Shown here in pieces: positions 9,627 through 20,395 of a DNA stretch of 64,000 bases (positions are counted from its first letter, which is position 1; each line of letters opens with the position of its first letter). The notes beneath the pieces are model-generated. The model saw nothing but the letters and a program-made list of their open reading frames with translations. It was not told the origin of the DNA and searched no databases. The DNA comes from Chloranthus sessilifolius. Lineage: Eukaryota > Streptophyta > Magnoliopsida > Chloranthales > Chloranthaceae. A program made the translations under genes and the position numbers. The stretch covers positions 124,001 through 188,000 of the forward strand of contig JAJIZI010000022.1 in assembly GCA_021018995.1 (NCBI GenBank), in the 5' to 3' direction.

Positions 9627-10370
9627 ATGTGTGCGAGATTTGGATTCCGCGGAGCCATCATTAGTGATGGGGGAAGCCCCTTTTGCAACAGGCAGTTTGA
9701 CTCTCTATTAAAAAAGTACTCTGTCACTCACAGAGTAGCCACTCCCTATCATCCACAAACCAGTGGACAGGTGGAGATTTCAAATAGAGAGATCAAACAC
9801 ATTTTGGAAAAAACTGTGAAGAAGGACAGAAAGGACTGGTCCTTTAAGCTTAATGATGCTTTGTGGGCATACAGAACTGCCTACAAGACTCCTATAGGGA
9901 TGTCCCCTTTCAGACTGGTTTATGGCAAGGCATGCCATCTACCAGTAGAATTAGAATATAAGGCCTTGTGGGCAATCAAAACTTTTAATATGGATCTAAC
10001 TGCTGGTAACCACAGGAAGCTTCAACTCACTGAACTGGAAGAACTGAGGATGGATGCCTACACTAGCTCCAGATTGTACAAAGAAAAGGTTAAATCATTC
10101 CATGATAGGAGCCTCATGAGAAAAGAGTTCATACCGGGGTCCAAGGTATGGTTATTCAACTCTAAACTTAAATTCTTTCCTGGCAAATTGAGATCCAGAT
10201 GGGAAGGGCCATACACTGTCATCAAGGCCTCCCCCTCAGGAGCTGTGGATATTTCAGATCCCAAGGATGGAAGAATACTCAAGGTAAATGGTCAGAGGCT
10301 CAAACCATGCATTGAAAACACCCAGGAGCCCTTGCTGCCCACCTATCATCATGAATCTCCAAAAATCTGA
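9627..10370 (+). CDS. gag-pol: Copy 1: integrase catalytic core and C-terminus
   Basis: This contains the second catalytic Asp (GAT at 9666) and the Glu (GAG at 9774), separated by 35 residues as in DD35E integrases. The HPQTSGQVE block sits before the Glu. The C-terminal part has the basic region and [10 protein letters not shown], and ends at TGA 10368-10370. It is in the pol reading order but separated from the first Asp by the break near 9577. Copy 1 is therefore closest to intact, with three breaks in all. Confidence 0.85.
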   Translation: MCARFGFRGAIISDGGSPFCNRQFDSLLKKYSVTHRVATPYHPQTSGQVEISNREIKHILEKTVKKDRKDWSFKLNDALWAYRTAYKTPIGMSPFRLVYGKACHLPVELEYKALWAIKTFNMDLTAGNHRKLQLTELEELRMDAYTSSRLYKEKVKSFHDRSLMRKEFIPGSKVWLFNSKLKFFPGKLRSRWEGPYTVIKASPSGAVDISDPKDGRILKVNGQRLKPCIENTQEPLLPTYHHESPKI

Positions 10371-12900
10371 TGGTAGAAAAGTGTATAATATGTTTGTACA
10401 ACATTGTTTTTCTGATTTTTGCTGTTTCTGTCTATTTTTCTTGTTCGCATAGTGTAAATACACTTAAAAGTTCAAATCGCAAAGTAAAAAGTACTGTTCG
10501 AAAAGTTCAAAGTTCTATTCGAACTGATTCTGGAGCTGTAATGAACTACTCGAAAAGAACCATGTTCTGTTCGAATAGTTAAAATTTCCTTTTCGAATAG
10601 AAAATCTGGGGAGAAGTCCTTTGCGAAAAGATCTTTCTGGAGCCAAATCCATTTCGAATAGACATCATCAAGCTCGATTCTTTGCGAACTACACTTTCTC
10701 AAGATTTTTTACCTTTCGAAAGACACTTTTGCTATTCGAAATAGAGAAAAGGACTCTTTTGGAACTTTTCGAACACTTAAGGGTGCTTTGCGATTTTACT
10801 TGTTAGTATATTAGGTCATTTTGAAAGTCACTGGATATCTGCAAACACTCTCCCAAGCAAAACCCCTTTTCAAAACCCTAGCTCACCCTCTTCTCTCACG
10901 AGCTCCACACGAATAACCACCATCTATTCTAATCTTCTGCGCTTTTTCTCTTGTCAGAAATCAAAAGGGTAGAGCCCAGCTGCGCGATCTGTTCAAAGCA
11001 AAGAAACCCAAACAGAGGAAACCCCTAGATCGCGGTTGTTACTCACTTATTGGGGAATTAAATGCAGAAAGTTACTTTCTGCCGCCTCCCACACGCATGC
11101 GCCCAATGCTACTTAATGACCCACGCTGATTCCTGGGCCATGAGCATTCCCAATGCCCCCCCATTCAAGTCCCACCCTTTCGGCTGTTTATTTTTCTTCT
11201 TATTGTTGCTGCCTTGTTTCAATTTTTCCGGTATAATGTGACCATGCCACCTTTGAACCAGTGAGGACACTGTTCCCCATAGGTTTGGGGGTATGGCAAA
11301 CAGGTCCTGCCCATGGGATAATTAGCATAAGGGCATCACAATCACCAAAGTAATCAGGAAATGAATCAATTTACTTAAGAATCATGACAATGTGGAAATT
11401 TTAAAATTTTCTTTGCAAGAATTTAGACATTCTAAACCCTACAATATTCCACATTTCCATGATGTTAACACCAGGAAAATACACTTGTATTAGCACATAG
11501 CAAGTCCACAGGAAGAGAAAAAGGTAAAGATATACTTAAAAGCTCAAGGAAAAACCATAACCAGTGAGAATTGAGCCTATATGTTTTACATCTCTGTTGA
11601 AGAGTGACTGAGGCAACCCTTTTCTGATTCAAAGGACTGGCTGAGGCATTAGATCCACTAGAAATTAGGAAACTCCAAATCAAAAAACAAGCAACAAGAT
11701 TCATGAAATCGAGGAAAGATCAAGGCCTTCTTTGGACAAATTTTGAGCTTAATGTAACCAACCAAGAAAGATCTCGCCTCTTGTTTGTACCCCAATTGAG
11801 CTATAAATCCTACAATGCTTCATCAAACACCCATTTTTCTTGCACCTGAACCAATGGAACCAATTCAGCCTTCCCTCACCTTGAGAATTCAGGAGTTAAA
11901 GGAGAAAGAAGTAAAGATGGAACATTTCTGGGCAAATATCAAAATAAATGAAGAAGAAATACCTCAAAAATGGGCAGTATGGTGACTGAGAAAGTAAAAG
12001 AAAAACAATGTGAAAAAGAAGCAAGCAAAAAAAGGCAAAAAGGGGAACTTTATGTTGAAAATTCAAGATCAAAGGAAGAAGAACTGAGTACTTTGAACAC
12101 GAGAATCTCAAAAGAAGCTAAACTCAAGAAGGTGGAGTCATGAACCACCTCCTTCAATTCCTGACTTCTCAAAAATCCAAACACCTGTTCAACCTTCCTA
12201 TCCCTGAAACCTCACTCCATGAGCCATACAACAAACCCAGCCTAAAAGTCCTTGTGATCCAAAGTTGAGTGAACTGTCATGTGGAGATAAGCAGTTTCCC
12301 AATCTATGGTGAGGAGATGTCAAGGATGCCAGCACCTGAGAATCATGCCTATGCTCATGCTTACAAATCCATTTGGGAGATGTAACTGCTCTTGAGCTTG
12401 AGTGAAAATGAACCCTTCAACAAAAATCTTGATGAGAGTACACCCTGGTAAGTGTTTGGGTTGGAACTTGAGCACATTAAGTATGACTTATAACCTAATT
12501 TTTATTCAAATGATGAACTACTGCTGACACATTTGCATGATTTCTATGGCTGCTCACAGATTGGAAAGAGTGAAACATTCATAAGGTTTATAAATGTTGA
12601 AATCCCCTTGCAAACAATAAACCTAAATTTCTGTTTAAACATTGATTCAAGAGTAACTAATTTTGATCTTTGATTGCTCATGGGATGACAGTGCACTAAT
12701 GCCAACTGTCCCATGGAGAAGTTTGTGGGTACCTTCACTGAAAACCCTCAGGAGACTTCACTCCTCCTCTAGGGATCACCTAGGGGTTTAAAAGGCTTGT
12801 TGCATATGCTAAATGCACCTGTGCTTCCTACAAAAGTGGCTCTTTATTTTGCTTTTACGTTTCTTTGCTCAGGGACTAGCAAAGCTTAGGTTTGGGGGTG
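10371..12900 (+). other. Copy 1: 3' internal region and PPT (12887-12900)
   Basis: Same content as 366-2893: the TTCGAA cluster (about 10475-10800), the internal PPT-like site at 11280-11292, coding-like relics around 11640-11990, and the terminal PPT TAGGTTTGGGGGTG at 12887-12900. A short stretch near 11690-11780 differs from copies 0 and 2 by several small indels; most of the rest is nearly identical. Confidence 0.75.
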
Positions 12901-14729
12901 TGTTAAGTAGTGAAAAATACCATTTTTCACCCCTAAACATGAGCCTTGAAAGACCCTTGAGAAGACTAAATAAGTGCTTTAGTGTGCATTTTACAGCTAA
13001 CCAATCAGACAGGTCCAAATCCGAAAAGCATCCCAAAAAGATCAAAAAGCTGACAGCTCATGTCAAGTTTAAAGAAGGAGTGAAGAAACAGCCTCAGCAA
13101 TGGCTAAAGAGGGTCTAAAAGAGCAGACAAAGACCTGAAGCAAGAGAGAGCCATTCGCAAAGAAAAAATCAAGTTAAAAGTCAATTCGCAAAGAAGAATG
13201 GGAGCCTAGAGTTCAATTCGCAAAGAACTTCTACTATTCGCAAAGAACTTGCACTTTTCGTAAAGAACCTTGAACTTTGCGAAAAGAAGAAAACACTCCT
13301 CGAAAAGAAGATTGAACTTTGCGAACAGAGCTTCAGAAGTCATTGAACTTTGCGAAAAGGCCCCTGAACTCTGCGAAATGGCATTCTGGGGATTTGCAGC
13401 TCGTCCGAAGGGTATTTCAGGAAACTTTGCACGCGCCCCAATGCAATCAAAAGACCAGGAACATTCCGACAGGTTCCAATCAAGATCCGAAGGCATATTC
13501 CAACCCATGTGAGCGCCCAAAGTTAAATTACCTGGCGGGAACTTCCAGAAGCTCAAACAGAATTTCAAACCCATAACAGAATTGATGCTTCTGGCACCTG
13601 ATTGGCCGAACCAGATCAGAGCATTTCCATTGGCCAAAACAGATCTGGATCCCCGTGCTCAACCCTCATTGGGCAATCCAGATCTAAAGCATTCCTGATT
13701 GGTCAATCCAGCCATGCGCAGGATGGAGGAAAAAGTATAAATAGAGAAGCCATTCGCCCAAATTGGGCATCCAGATTTTAGAGTTTTCATCTCTGTTTCC
13801 CTCATTCCGGTCAGATAGCTTATCTGAACCCCCTGTAATCCCTTCTTGTAGTTTACCTTTGAGAGCCATTGTGAGTGATTTGTACTTCCAAGTTCGGATT
13901 CAAGACTGTAAGTCTGAGGGCTCTCTAAGAAGCCGTGCTCTGTAATTGTAATTTTGGATTTTAAAAGGTTGCTGTAATTTGTGTCTTCTCCATTGGAGTC
14001 ATGTCGAGGGTTCTGAATGTTCACCTTAGTGCATTAGACTTCTTTAGATTCACTCATCCGCATGCAACTTCCCTTAATTCATCACCCCTGTGCGAATTAG
14101 CGTTGGTAACCTAATTCTAGCAGCATTTACAGTGATGTTCATGTTCTGAACTAAAGAATAGGCCACAACTATTGGATGATCTGTGACCATTTAAGTGGAC
14201 AGATCATAGCCATAAGTCTAAACCTATTCCTTAATTCGGATTTATTTCTCTTACATCTGTGCTGGTAGCCAGATGAAGATTGAATCTGCTCTGTTGAACT
14301 ACAGATTCTCCATTAAAATTCAGAGGCTAAAGTACATGAAGCTATTATTTCTGCATTTGTCTTATTTTAAACATCTCCCCAACTCGGATCTGGATCATGT
14401 AGTTAGTTCTTTTCTTTATTTGCTTATAGTTAAATGTGACACAATCCAACACTCTCTTTTATCTATTCTTTTTTTTAGATAATTATAGAGCCAGATCTGG
14501 TAGCACAGATCTGGAGGTTTATCTCTGTTTAGACAAAATTCTCTGTGGACGATCTTGAAATACTTACTTTTAAAACTTGCTACAATTGGCCCTGATCTTG
14601 CAGGCCAGTGTTAGCCCCAATGTGCTGATATCCCTTTCATAAGTTAACATCCATATAACCTAGCATTCTTTAATTCTTTAATTTTTGATTCATAATGCAC
14701 ACAATTATGGCACACTTGGAGCAACAACA
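12901..14729 (+). repeat. LTR2 (1829 bp)
   Basis: Bounded by TGTTAAG and GCAACAACA. TATAAATA is at 13736-13743, with four ATTGG boxes upstream. It carries the 24-bp U3 segment missing from LTR1 and LTR3 (around 13240-13265). Private changes include CCGACAGG near 13467 instead of CCGGAAGG, and loss of two bases in CTCAGTTTAG near 14525. Only a handful of differences separate it from LTR1 over 1.8 kb. Confidence 0.9.
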
Positions 14730-14735
14730 AGTTTT

Positions 14736-14753
14736 TGGCGCCGCTGCCGGGGA
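14736..14753 (+). promoter_or_regulatory. Primer-binding site of copy 2, one mismatch to tRNA-Asp
   Basis: Reads TGGCGCCGCTGCCGGGGA, with C instead of T at the tenth base compared with the other four sites. The mismatch against tRNA-Asp may weaken priming. Confidence 0.8.
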
Positions 14754-14921
14754 AGTTTGTTCTAAAATAGATAGACCTATGTTTATTTTCATTTATTTAT
14801 CAGTCATTTATTAATTTTGTTGTTATTTTTATGCAGCGTACAGCTGTCTCCCGTTAAATTCAGAAGGAAAGGAAAGTTCTTAAATAGACAGGTTTGCTGT
14901 ACCAAACTCTCTCTGAGTTGT

Positions 14922-15737
14922 ATGTTTGGCAGGAGAACCCTCAATCCTGAGATTCTCCCGTTAAATTCAGAAGTTGAAAGACTCCTAAGAAACCGACATA
15001 CATCACAGACATCTGCTGAAATGGGTGAAGAACAGAGATTGTTAAGAGACTACTTTGCCCCTGGTGCTTATAATTCCCCATTTTGCATTCAATTTCCCAC
15101 AGTGGAGGGAAATTATGAAATTAAGTCCTCCACCATCCAAATGTTGCCTTCATTCCATGGATTGAGTAAGGAAGACCCTTACAAACACATTGATGAATTT
15201 CTGGCTTTATGCACAACATTTAACATAGCTGGACTTGGTCCAGAGGCAACCAAGCTTAGGCTCTTTCCTTTTTCATTAAAGGACAAAGCTAGAGCATGGT
15301 TATCTATGTTAGCACCAAACAGCATCACATCATGGAATGATTTGCAATGTCAATTTTTGTCAAAATATTTCCCAATGACTAAAACCAGCCAACTGAGACA
15401 AAGCATCATCTCTTTCTCCCAAAACTCAACTGAAACTTTCCATGAAGCATGGGAAAGGTTTAAAGAACTGTTAAGGCAATGCCCTCACCATCAAATTCCT
15501 AAATGGCAGCTGGTTCAAAGCTTCTATCAAGGAACTGATCAGAAGGGCAAGAACATGGTGGATGCCTCTTGTGGAGGTACCTACTTGCAGAAAACAGTTG
15601 AAGAGGTTTGGGACCTCTTTGAGGTGATTGGAGAAAATTCAACCCAGCAGGAATCTCTGCCAAGGGACACTGAGAATCCAGCTAGGATGAATAATCCCCA
15701 ATTCACAAGAGGATGGAAAGGAAGGTGGATAATTTGA
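14922..15737 (+). CDS. gag-pol: Copy 2: gag N-terminus and capsid
   Basis: The ATG corresponds to the copy 1 start at 4888. The capsid domain is complete. The leader just upstream (14847-14870) carries an insertion that copies sequence from about 90 bp downstream (the CTCCCGTTAAATTCAGAAG block near 14955), looking like a template switch. The frame is broken near 15711 by a 22-bp deletion between capsid and zinc knuckle that removes the KVYEVNEL segment found in copy 1. Confidence 0.8.
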   Translation: MFGRRTLNPEILPLNSEVERLLRNRHTSQTSAEMGEEQRLLRDYFAPGAYNSPFCIQFPTVEGNYEIKSSTIQMLPSFHGLSKEDPYKHIDEFLALCTTFNIAGLGPEATKLRLFPFSLKDKARAWLSMLAPNSITSWNDLQCQFLSKYFPMTKTSQLRQSIISFSQNSTETFHEAWERFKELLRQCPHHQIPKWQLVQSFYQGTDQKGKNMVDASCGGTYLQKTVEEVWDLFEVIGENSTQQESLPRDTENPARMNNPQFTRGWKGRWII

Positions 15738-18211
15738 CCACAAAATTTGATAGGCTGATGGACTCATTTAAAGCTCCAAATGGGTCAAGAGTAGAGGAGG
15801 CATGTCTGATATGCCAGTCCCCCACTCATTCCATTGATCAATGTCCTTCTGCATCACAATTTCCAGAACTCATGATGGAACAAGCTCATGCAGCTCAGTC
15901 TTATGGACAGATGCAATCGAATGACTACCCATGGAGATCTCATCCTAATCTCAGGTGGAATCAGGGAAATTACCAGCCCCAACAGCAGCAGCAGCCCAAA
16001 AATCAATTACCTTTCAAACCTGCTCAGCCATATCAGCAGAATTTTTATAATAAATCAAATTTTCAGCAGCCTAACCAACAACAAGCCATGCAGCAGTCTG
16101 CACCAGCCCTTGCCCCTCCTAGATCCCTGACCTTTGAAGAGCAGGTCTTGAGTTCACTTCAAAATCTTGGAACTCTGTCTCAGACTGTGAACCTTCACAG
16201 TCAGAGCATTAAAAAAATTGAAGAAACTCTGGGCCAACTCTCAAATTCATTGGCTAAGAGAGAAGAGGGTAAACTACCCAGCCAACCTGTGAACAATCCT
16301 AAGGGACAGTTCATGGTTGGAGAATCCTCAAATGGCCATGAGGAAATCAAAGCTGTGACTACTTTGAGAAGTGGAAGAATAATAAACAACACAGTGGGTA
16401 GTGAAGAGGAAAAAGATGAAGAACAAGTGCAGGAACAACAGCTGGATAGCAATATGGCTGTTGATTTACATCAGAAAATTCAAAAAAATGAAAAACAGAA
16501 AAATAACAAAATTGTTGAAAAAGATGAGGAGGAGAAATTTGTTCCTCACCTCCCATTTCCCCATGCAATGAAGTCAGTTTCTCCTTTTGACAAAGGAAAC
16601 ACAAAAATTGAGGAAATGATGGAGACATTCAAGCAAGTTAAAATTAATCTACCTCTGCTTGATGCAATCAAACAGGTCCCCGCTTATGCAAAATTTCTCA
16701 AAGAGGTGTGCACCCACAAAAGGCAATCTAGGATACATTTATCCAAGAAGGCCTTTACTGATGAGAAAATCAACCAAGTGCTAACAAATGCAACACCACC
16801 TAAGATGCAAGACGCTGGAATCCCCACAATCGCTTGCAGCATTGGGGAGCACACCATTGAGAAAGCCTTGCTAGATCTGGGTGCTAGTGTCAACCTGCTT
16901 CCCTATTCTGTCTATGAGAAGCTAGGTTTGGGAGAATTGAAACCCACTCAAGTGGTGTTACAGCTAGCTGACAGATCTGAAAGGAAACCTATGGGGTTGA
17001 TTGAAGATGTTTTGGTAGGAGTAGACAAGTTTTTCTACCCTGCTGACTTTTTGGTGTTGGACATGGAACCAACCAAAAGTACCACTGCCATCCCTGTCAT
17101 TCTGGGAAGACCATTCCTGGCTACAGCTAATGCATGCATTCAATGCAGGTCTGGCATCATGGAGGTGTCTTTTGGAAATATGAAAGTTAAATTGAATGTG
17201 TATAATGCTGTTACTCAACCTCAATTCTCTGCTGAGGAATGTTTCCATGTTGACATCATTGATGAGCTGGTGGAGGAGTCTTTACAAACATTTCTGCAAG
17301 GTAAAGACTCCACCACAGAATTTAAAAATGATTGGGGATCCACTGAGAAAGAAGGAAAAGGGAGATCAAATTCAACGGGAGTCTGCTTTGTGCAAGGCAC
17401 TCACCAACAGTCATCAAGTTCTCTCTCTTGGAGACCTGCTCCTCTCCCTCTTCCACAAGTTACCAAGGTACCTTTGCTGCCCTCTTTTCTCAGCCCACCT
17501 GAATTGGAACTCAAACAGCTCTCCAAAAATCTGAAATATGTGTTTTTGGGAGATCATCAAACACTACCTGTGATTATTTCTTCCTCCCTTACAAAGGAGC
17601 AAGAAGAGGAGCTGTTGGTAGTTCTAAAACAGCACAAGAAAGCAATTGGCTGGACCATTGCTGATTTAGGAGGAATAAACCCAGCTGTATGCATGCATAA
17701 GATCCACCTGGAAGAGGATGCCAAGCCTTCTAGAGAAATGCAAAGAAGGTTGAATCGTCACATGCAAGAAGTGGTAATGAAGGAAGTTGTCAAGCTGCTA
17801 GATGCTGGGGTCATTTACCCCATTTCAGATTCTGCTTGGGTAGCACCCACACAGGTGGTGCCTAAGAAATCTGGCATCACTGTTGTAGCAGCTGAATCTG
17901 GTAAACTTATGTCCACCAGACAAACAACTGGATGGAGGGTCTGCATAGACTACAGAAAATTAAATACCATGACAAGGAAAGACCATTTCCCCCTCCCCTT
18001 CATTGACCAAATCCTTGATAAGCTTGCAGGCAAAGCTTACTACTGCTTCCTTGATGGGTACTCTGGTTACAACCAGATCCCTGTGTACCCACAGGACCAA
18101 GAAAGACCACCTTCACCTGCCCCTTTGCCACTTTTGCCTATAGGACGATGCCCTTTTGGTCTTTGCAATGCCCTGCATTTTTCAAAGATGCATGTATGCC
18201 ATCTTTTCTGA
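15713..18211 (+). CDS. gag-pol: Copy 2: gag C-terminus, protease and N-terminal reverse transcriptase
   Basis: The longest open frame in the window (832 codons). It begins after the 22-bp deletion and covers the CCHC knuckle, the Gln-rich linker (with an extra 9 bp, Pro-Tyr-Gln, near 16029 compared with copies 1 and 3), the DLGAS protease through [11 protein letters not shown] without the copy 1 break, and the RT fingers to [10 protein letters not shown]. Loss of one A near 18102 puts the last 35 or so residues out of frame. Confidence 0.85.
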   Translation: MERKVDNLTTKFDRLMDSFKAPNGSRVEEACLICQSPTHSIDQCPSASQFPELMMEQAHAAQSYGQMQSNDYPWRSHPNLRWNQGNYQPQQQQQPKNQLPFKPAQPYQQNFYNKSNFQQPNQQQAMQQSAPALAPPRSLTFEEQVLSSLQNLGTLSQTVNLHSQSIKKIEETLGQLSNSLAKREEGKLPSQPVNNPKGQFMVGESSNGHEEIKAVTTLRSGRIINNTVGSEEEKDEEQVQEQQLDSNMAVDLHQKIQKNEKQKNNKIVEKDEEEKFVPHLPFPHAMKSVSPFDKGNTKIEEMMETFKQVKINLPLLDAIKQVPAYAKFLKEVCTHKRQSRIHLSKKAFTDEKINQVLTNATPPKMQDAGIPTIACSIGEHTIEKALLDLGASVNLLPYSVYEKLGLGELKPTQVVLQLADRSERKPMGLIEDVLVGVDKFFYPADFLVLDMEPTKSTTAIPVILGRPFLATANACIQCRSGIMEVSFGNMKVKLNVYNAVTQPQFSAEECFHVDIIDELVEESLQTFLQGKDSTTEFKNDWGSTEKEGKGRSNSTGVCFVQGTHQQSSSSLSWRPAPLPLPQVTKVPLLPSFLSPPELELKQLSKNLKYVFLGDHQTLPVIISSSLTKEQEEELLVVLKQHKKAIGWTIADLGGINPAVCMHKIHLEEDAKPSREMQRRLNRHMQEVVMKEVVKLLDAGVIYPISDSAWVAPTQVVPKKSGITVVAAESGKLMSTRQTTGWRVCIDYRKLNTMTRKDHFPLPFIDQILDKLAGKAYYCFLDGYSGYNQIPVYPQDQERPPSPAPLPLLPIGRCPFGLCNALHFSKMHVCHLF

Positions 18212-18677
18212 CATGATTGATCAATTCATGGAGATCTTCATGGATGACTTTTCAATTTATGGAGACAGTTTTTCCCAATGCTTACACCACCTCAAGTTGG
18301 TGTTGCAAAGATGTGAAGAAACCAATTTGGTTCTAAGCTGGGAAAAGAGTCATTTTATGGTCACCCAAGGCATTGTCCTAGGACATGTGGTCTCCCATAA
18401 AGGCATAGAGGTGGACCAAGCAAAAATTGATCTAATTGCACATTTGCCTCCTCCCAGAACTGTTAAGCAAATCAGAAGTTTCTTAGGGCATGCAGGATTT
18501 TATAGGAGGGTCATCAAAGATTTCAAGAAAATTTCCAAGCCACTCTGTCAGTTACTGTGTCGAGAAGATCCTTTTGTGTTTGCTAATGAATGGATGACAG
18601 CCTTTGAGGTCCTTAAGGAATGTCTGATTGGAGCTCCCATCGTGCAGTCCCTGACTATTCAGTCCCCTTTGAGCTGA
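18156..18677 (+). CDS. gag-pol: Copy 2: reverse transcriptase palm and thumb
   Basis: In-frame RT starts at about 18180 with FQRCMYAIF. It contains the FMDD catalytic motif near 18236 and the [10 protein letters not shown] thumb segment. A missing C near 18650 shifts the frame before RNase H. The stretch 18500-18700 has more base substitutions relative to copy 1 than its neighbours. Confidence 0.8.
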   Translation: MVFAMPCIFQRCMYAIFSDMIDQFMEIFMDDFSIYGDSFSQCLHHLKLVLQRCEETNLVLSWEKSHFMVTQGIVLGHVVSHKGIEVDQAKIDLIAHLPPPRTVKQIRSFLGHAGFYRRVIKDFKKISKPLCQLLCREDPFVFANEWMTAFEVLKECLIGAPIVQSLTIQSPLS

Positions 18678-19564
18678 TGTGTGATGCGTCGCACTATGCC
18701 CTAGGAGCTGTCCTAGGGCAGAGAAAGGATAAGCTTCCCCATGTCATAGCTTATGCCAGCAGATCCATGATAGATGCCCAGCTCAACTACACAACAACTG
18801 AGAAAGAGCTGCTGGCCATTGTGTTTGCATTGGAAAAATTCAGGCCTTATGTTTTAGGTTCACAAATTGTGGTGTTTACTGACCACTCTGCCCTAAAGTA
18901 CCTTCTGTCAAAGAAGGATACCAAGCCCAGATTAATCAGGTGGATCCTCCTATTACAGGAGTTTGATCTACAGATTAAGGATAAGAAAGGAGTGGAGAAT
19001 GTGGTGGCTGATCACTTATCCAGAATTCTCAATACTGAGGATGATAGCTTACCCATTAATGAATCATTTCCTGATGAGCAACTTTTTGCCATCAATACCC
19101 ACAGTCCTTGGTTTGCAAACATAGTCAACTTCTTGGCTATTGGACAGATTCCTCAACATTGGAATAGAATGGATAAAGATCTTTTCTTCTCACAAGTTAA
19201 ACATTTCATTTGGGAAGATCCTTATCTATTCAAGAATTGTGCAGACCAAGTGATCAGAAAGTGTGTCCCGGACCATGAATTCCCTGGCATATTGTCAATG
19301 TGTCATGAACAGGCCTGTGGAGGCCATTTCAGTGGCAATAAAACAGCTGCAAAAATTCTGCAGTGTGGTTTCTATTGGCCCACAATCTTTAAAGATGCCT
19401 TACAGCACTGTAAATCTTGCCAGAACTGCCAAAAACTGGGCAGTATTTCCAAAAGAAACTCAATGCCCCTGCAGCCAATCCTGGTAGTTGAGTTGTTTGA
19501 TGTTTGGGGCATAGATTTTATGGGCCCCTTCCCCCTTCTAATGGAAACAATTTCATCTTGGTAG
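18620..19564 (+). CDS. gag-pol: Copy 2: RNase H and N-terminal integrase
   Basis: RNase H from about 18655 ([33 protein letters not shown]), the connection, and the integrase HHCC finger. The first catalytic Asp of integrase is near 19514. A frameshift in the C-rich run near 19530 ends the useful frame. Confidence 0.8.
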   Translation: MSDWSSHRAVPDYSVPFELMCDASHYALGAVLGQRKDKLPHVIAYASRSMIDAQLNYTTTEKELLAIVFALEKFRPYVLGSQIVVFTDHSALKYLLSKKDTKPRLIRWILLLQEFDLQIKDKKGVENVVADHLSRILNTEDDSLPINESFPDEQLFAINTHSPWFANIVNFLAIGQIPQHWNRMDKDLFFSQVKHFIWEDPYLFKNCADQVIRKCVPDHEFPGILSMCHEQACGGHFSGNKTAAKILQCGFYWPTIFKDALQHCKSCQNCQKLGSISKRNSMPLQPILVVELFDVWGIDFMGPFPLLMETISSW

Positions 19565-19710
19565 CTGTGGATTATGTCTCCAAGTGGATTGAGGCCATAG
19601 CTACCAAATCCAATGATCACAAAGTGGTTTTAAGATTCCTCAAAGACCACATTTTTTCCAGATTTGGATTCCCCAGAGCCATCATTAGTGATGGGGGAAG
19701 CCACTTATGA
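19504..19710 (+). CDS. gag-pol: Copy 2: integrase core fragment
   Basis: Carries [17 protein letters not shown] and the IISDGG block with the second catalytic Asp, then stops at TGA 19708-19710, where copy 1 reads on with TTTTGCAAC. The stop results from a local change in the TTTTG run. Confidence 0.7.
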   Translation: MGHRFYGPLPPSNGNNFILVAVDYVSKWIEAIATKSNDHKVVLRFLKDHIFSRFGFPRAIISDGGSHL

Positions 19711-19794
19711 AACTGGCAGTTTGACTCTCTATTAAAAAAGTACTCTGTCACTCACAGAGTAGCCACTCCCTATCATCCACAAACCAGTGGACAG

Positions 19795-20340
19795 GTGGAG
19801 ATTTCAAATAGAGAGATCAAACACATTTTGGAAAAAACTGTGAAGAAGGACAGAAAGGACTGGTCCTTTAAGCTTAATGATGCTTTGTGGGCATACAGAA
19901 CTGCCTACAAGACTCCTATAGGGATGTCCCCTTTCAGAATGGTTTATGGCAAGGCATGCCATCTACCAGTAGAATTAGAATATAAGGCCTTGTGGGCAAT
20001 CAAAACTTTTAATATGGATCTAACTGCTGCTGGTAACCACAGGAAGCTTCAACTCACTGAACTGGAAGAACTGAGGATGGATGCCTACACTAGCTCCAGA
20101 TTGTACAAAGAAAAGGTTAAATCATTCCATGATAGGAGCCTCATGAGAAAAGAGTTCATTCCGGGGTCCAAGGTAAGGTTAATCAACTCTAAACTTAAAT
20201 TCTTTCACAGCAAATTGAGATCCAGATGGGAAGGGCCATACACTGTCATCAAGGCCTCCCCTCTGAGCTGTGGATATTTCAGATCCCAAGGATGGAAGAA
20301 TACTCAAGGTAAATGGTCAGAGGCTCAAACCATGCATTGA
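19795..20340 (+). CDS. gag-pol: Copy 2: integrase C-terminal part
   Basis: Begins at the catalytic Glu ([13 protein letters not shown]) and continues through the core end and basic C-terminus. A two-base loss near 20260 in the CCCCCTCAGG run shifts the frame, so it ends at 20340 instead of at the normal stop position near 20395. Confidence 0.8.
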   Translation: MEISNREIKHILEKTVKKDRKDWSFKLNDALWAYRTAYKTPIGMSPFRMVYGKACHLPVELEYKALWAIKTFNMDLTAAGNHRKLQLTELEELRMDAYTSSRLYKEKVKSFHDRSLMRKEFIPGSKVRLINSKLKFFHSKLRSRWEGPYTVIKASPLSCGYFRSQGWKNTQGKWSEAQTMH

Positions 20341-20395
20341 AAACACCCAGGAGCCCTTGCTGCCCACCTATCATCATGAATCTCCAAAAATCTGA

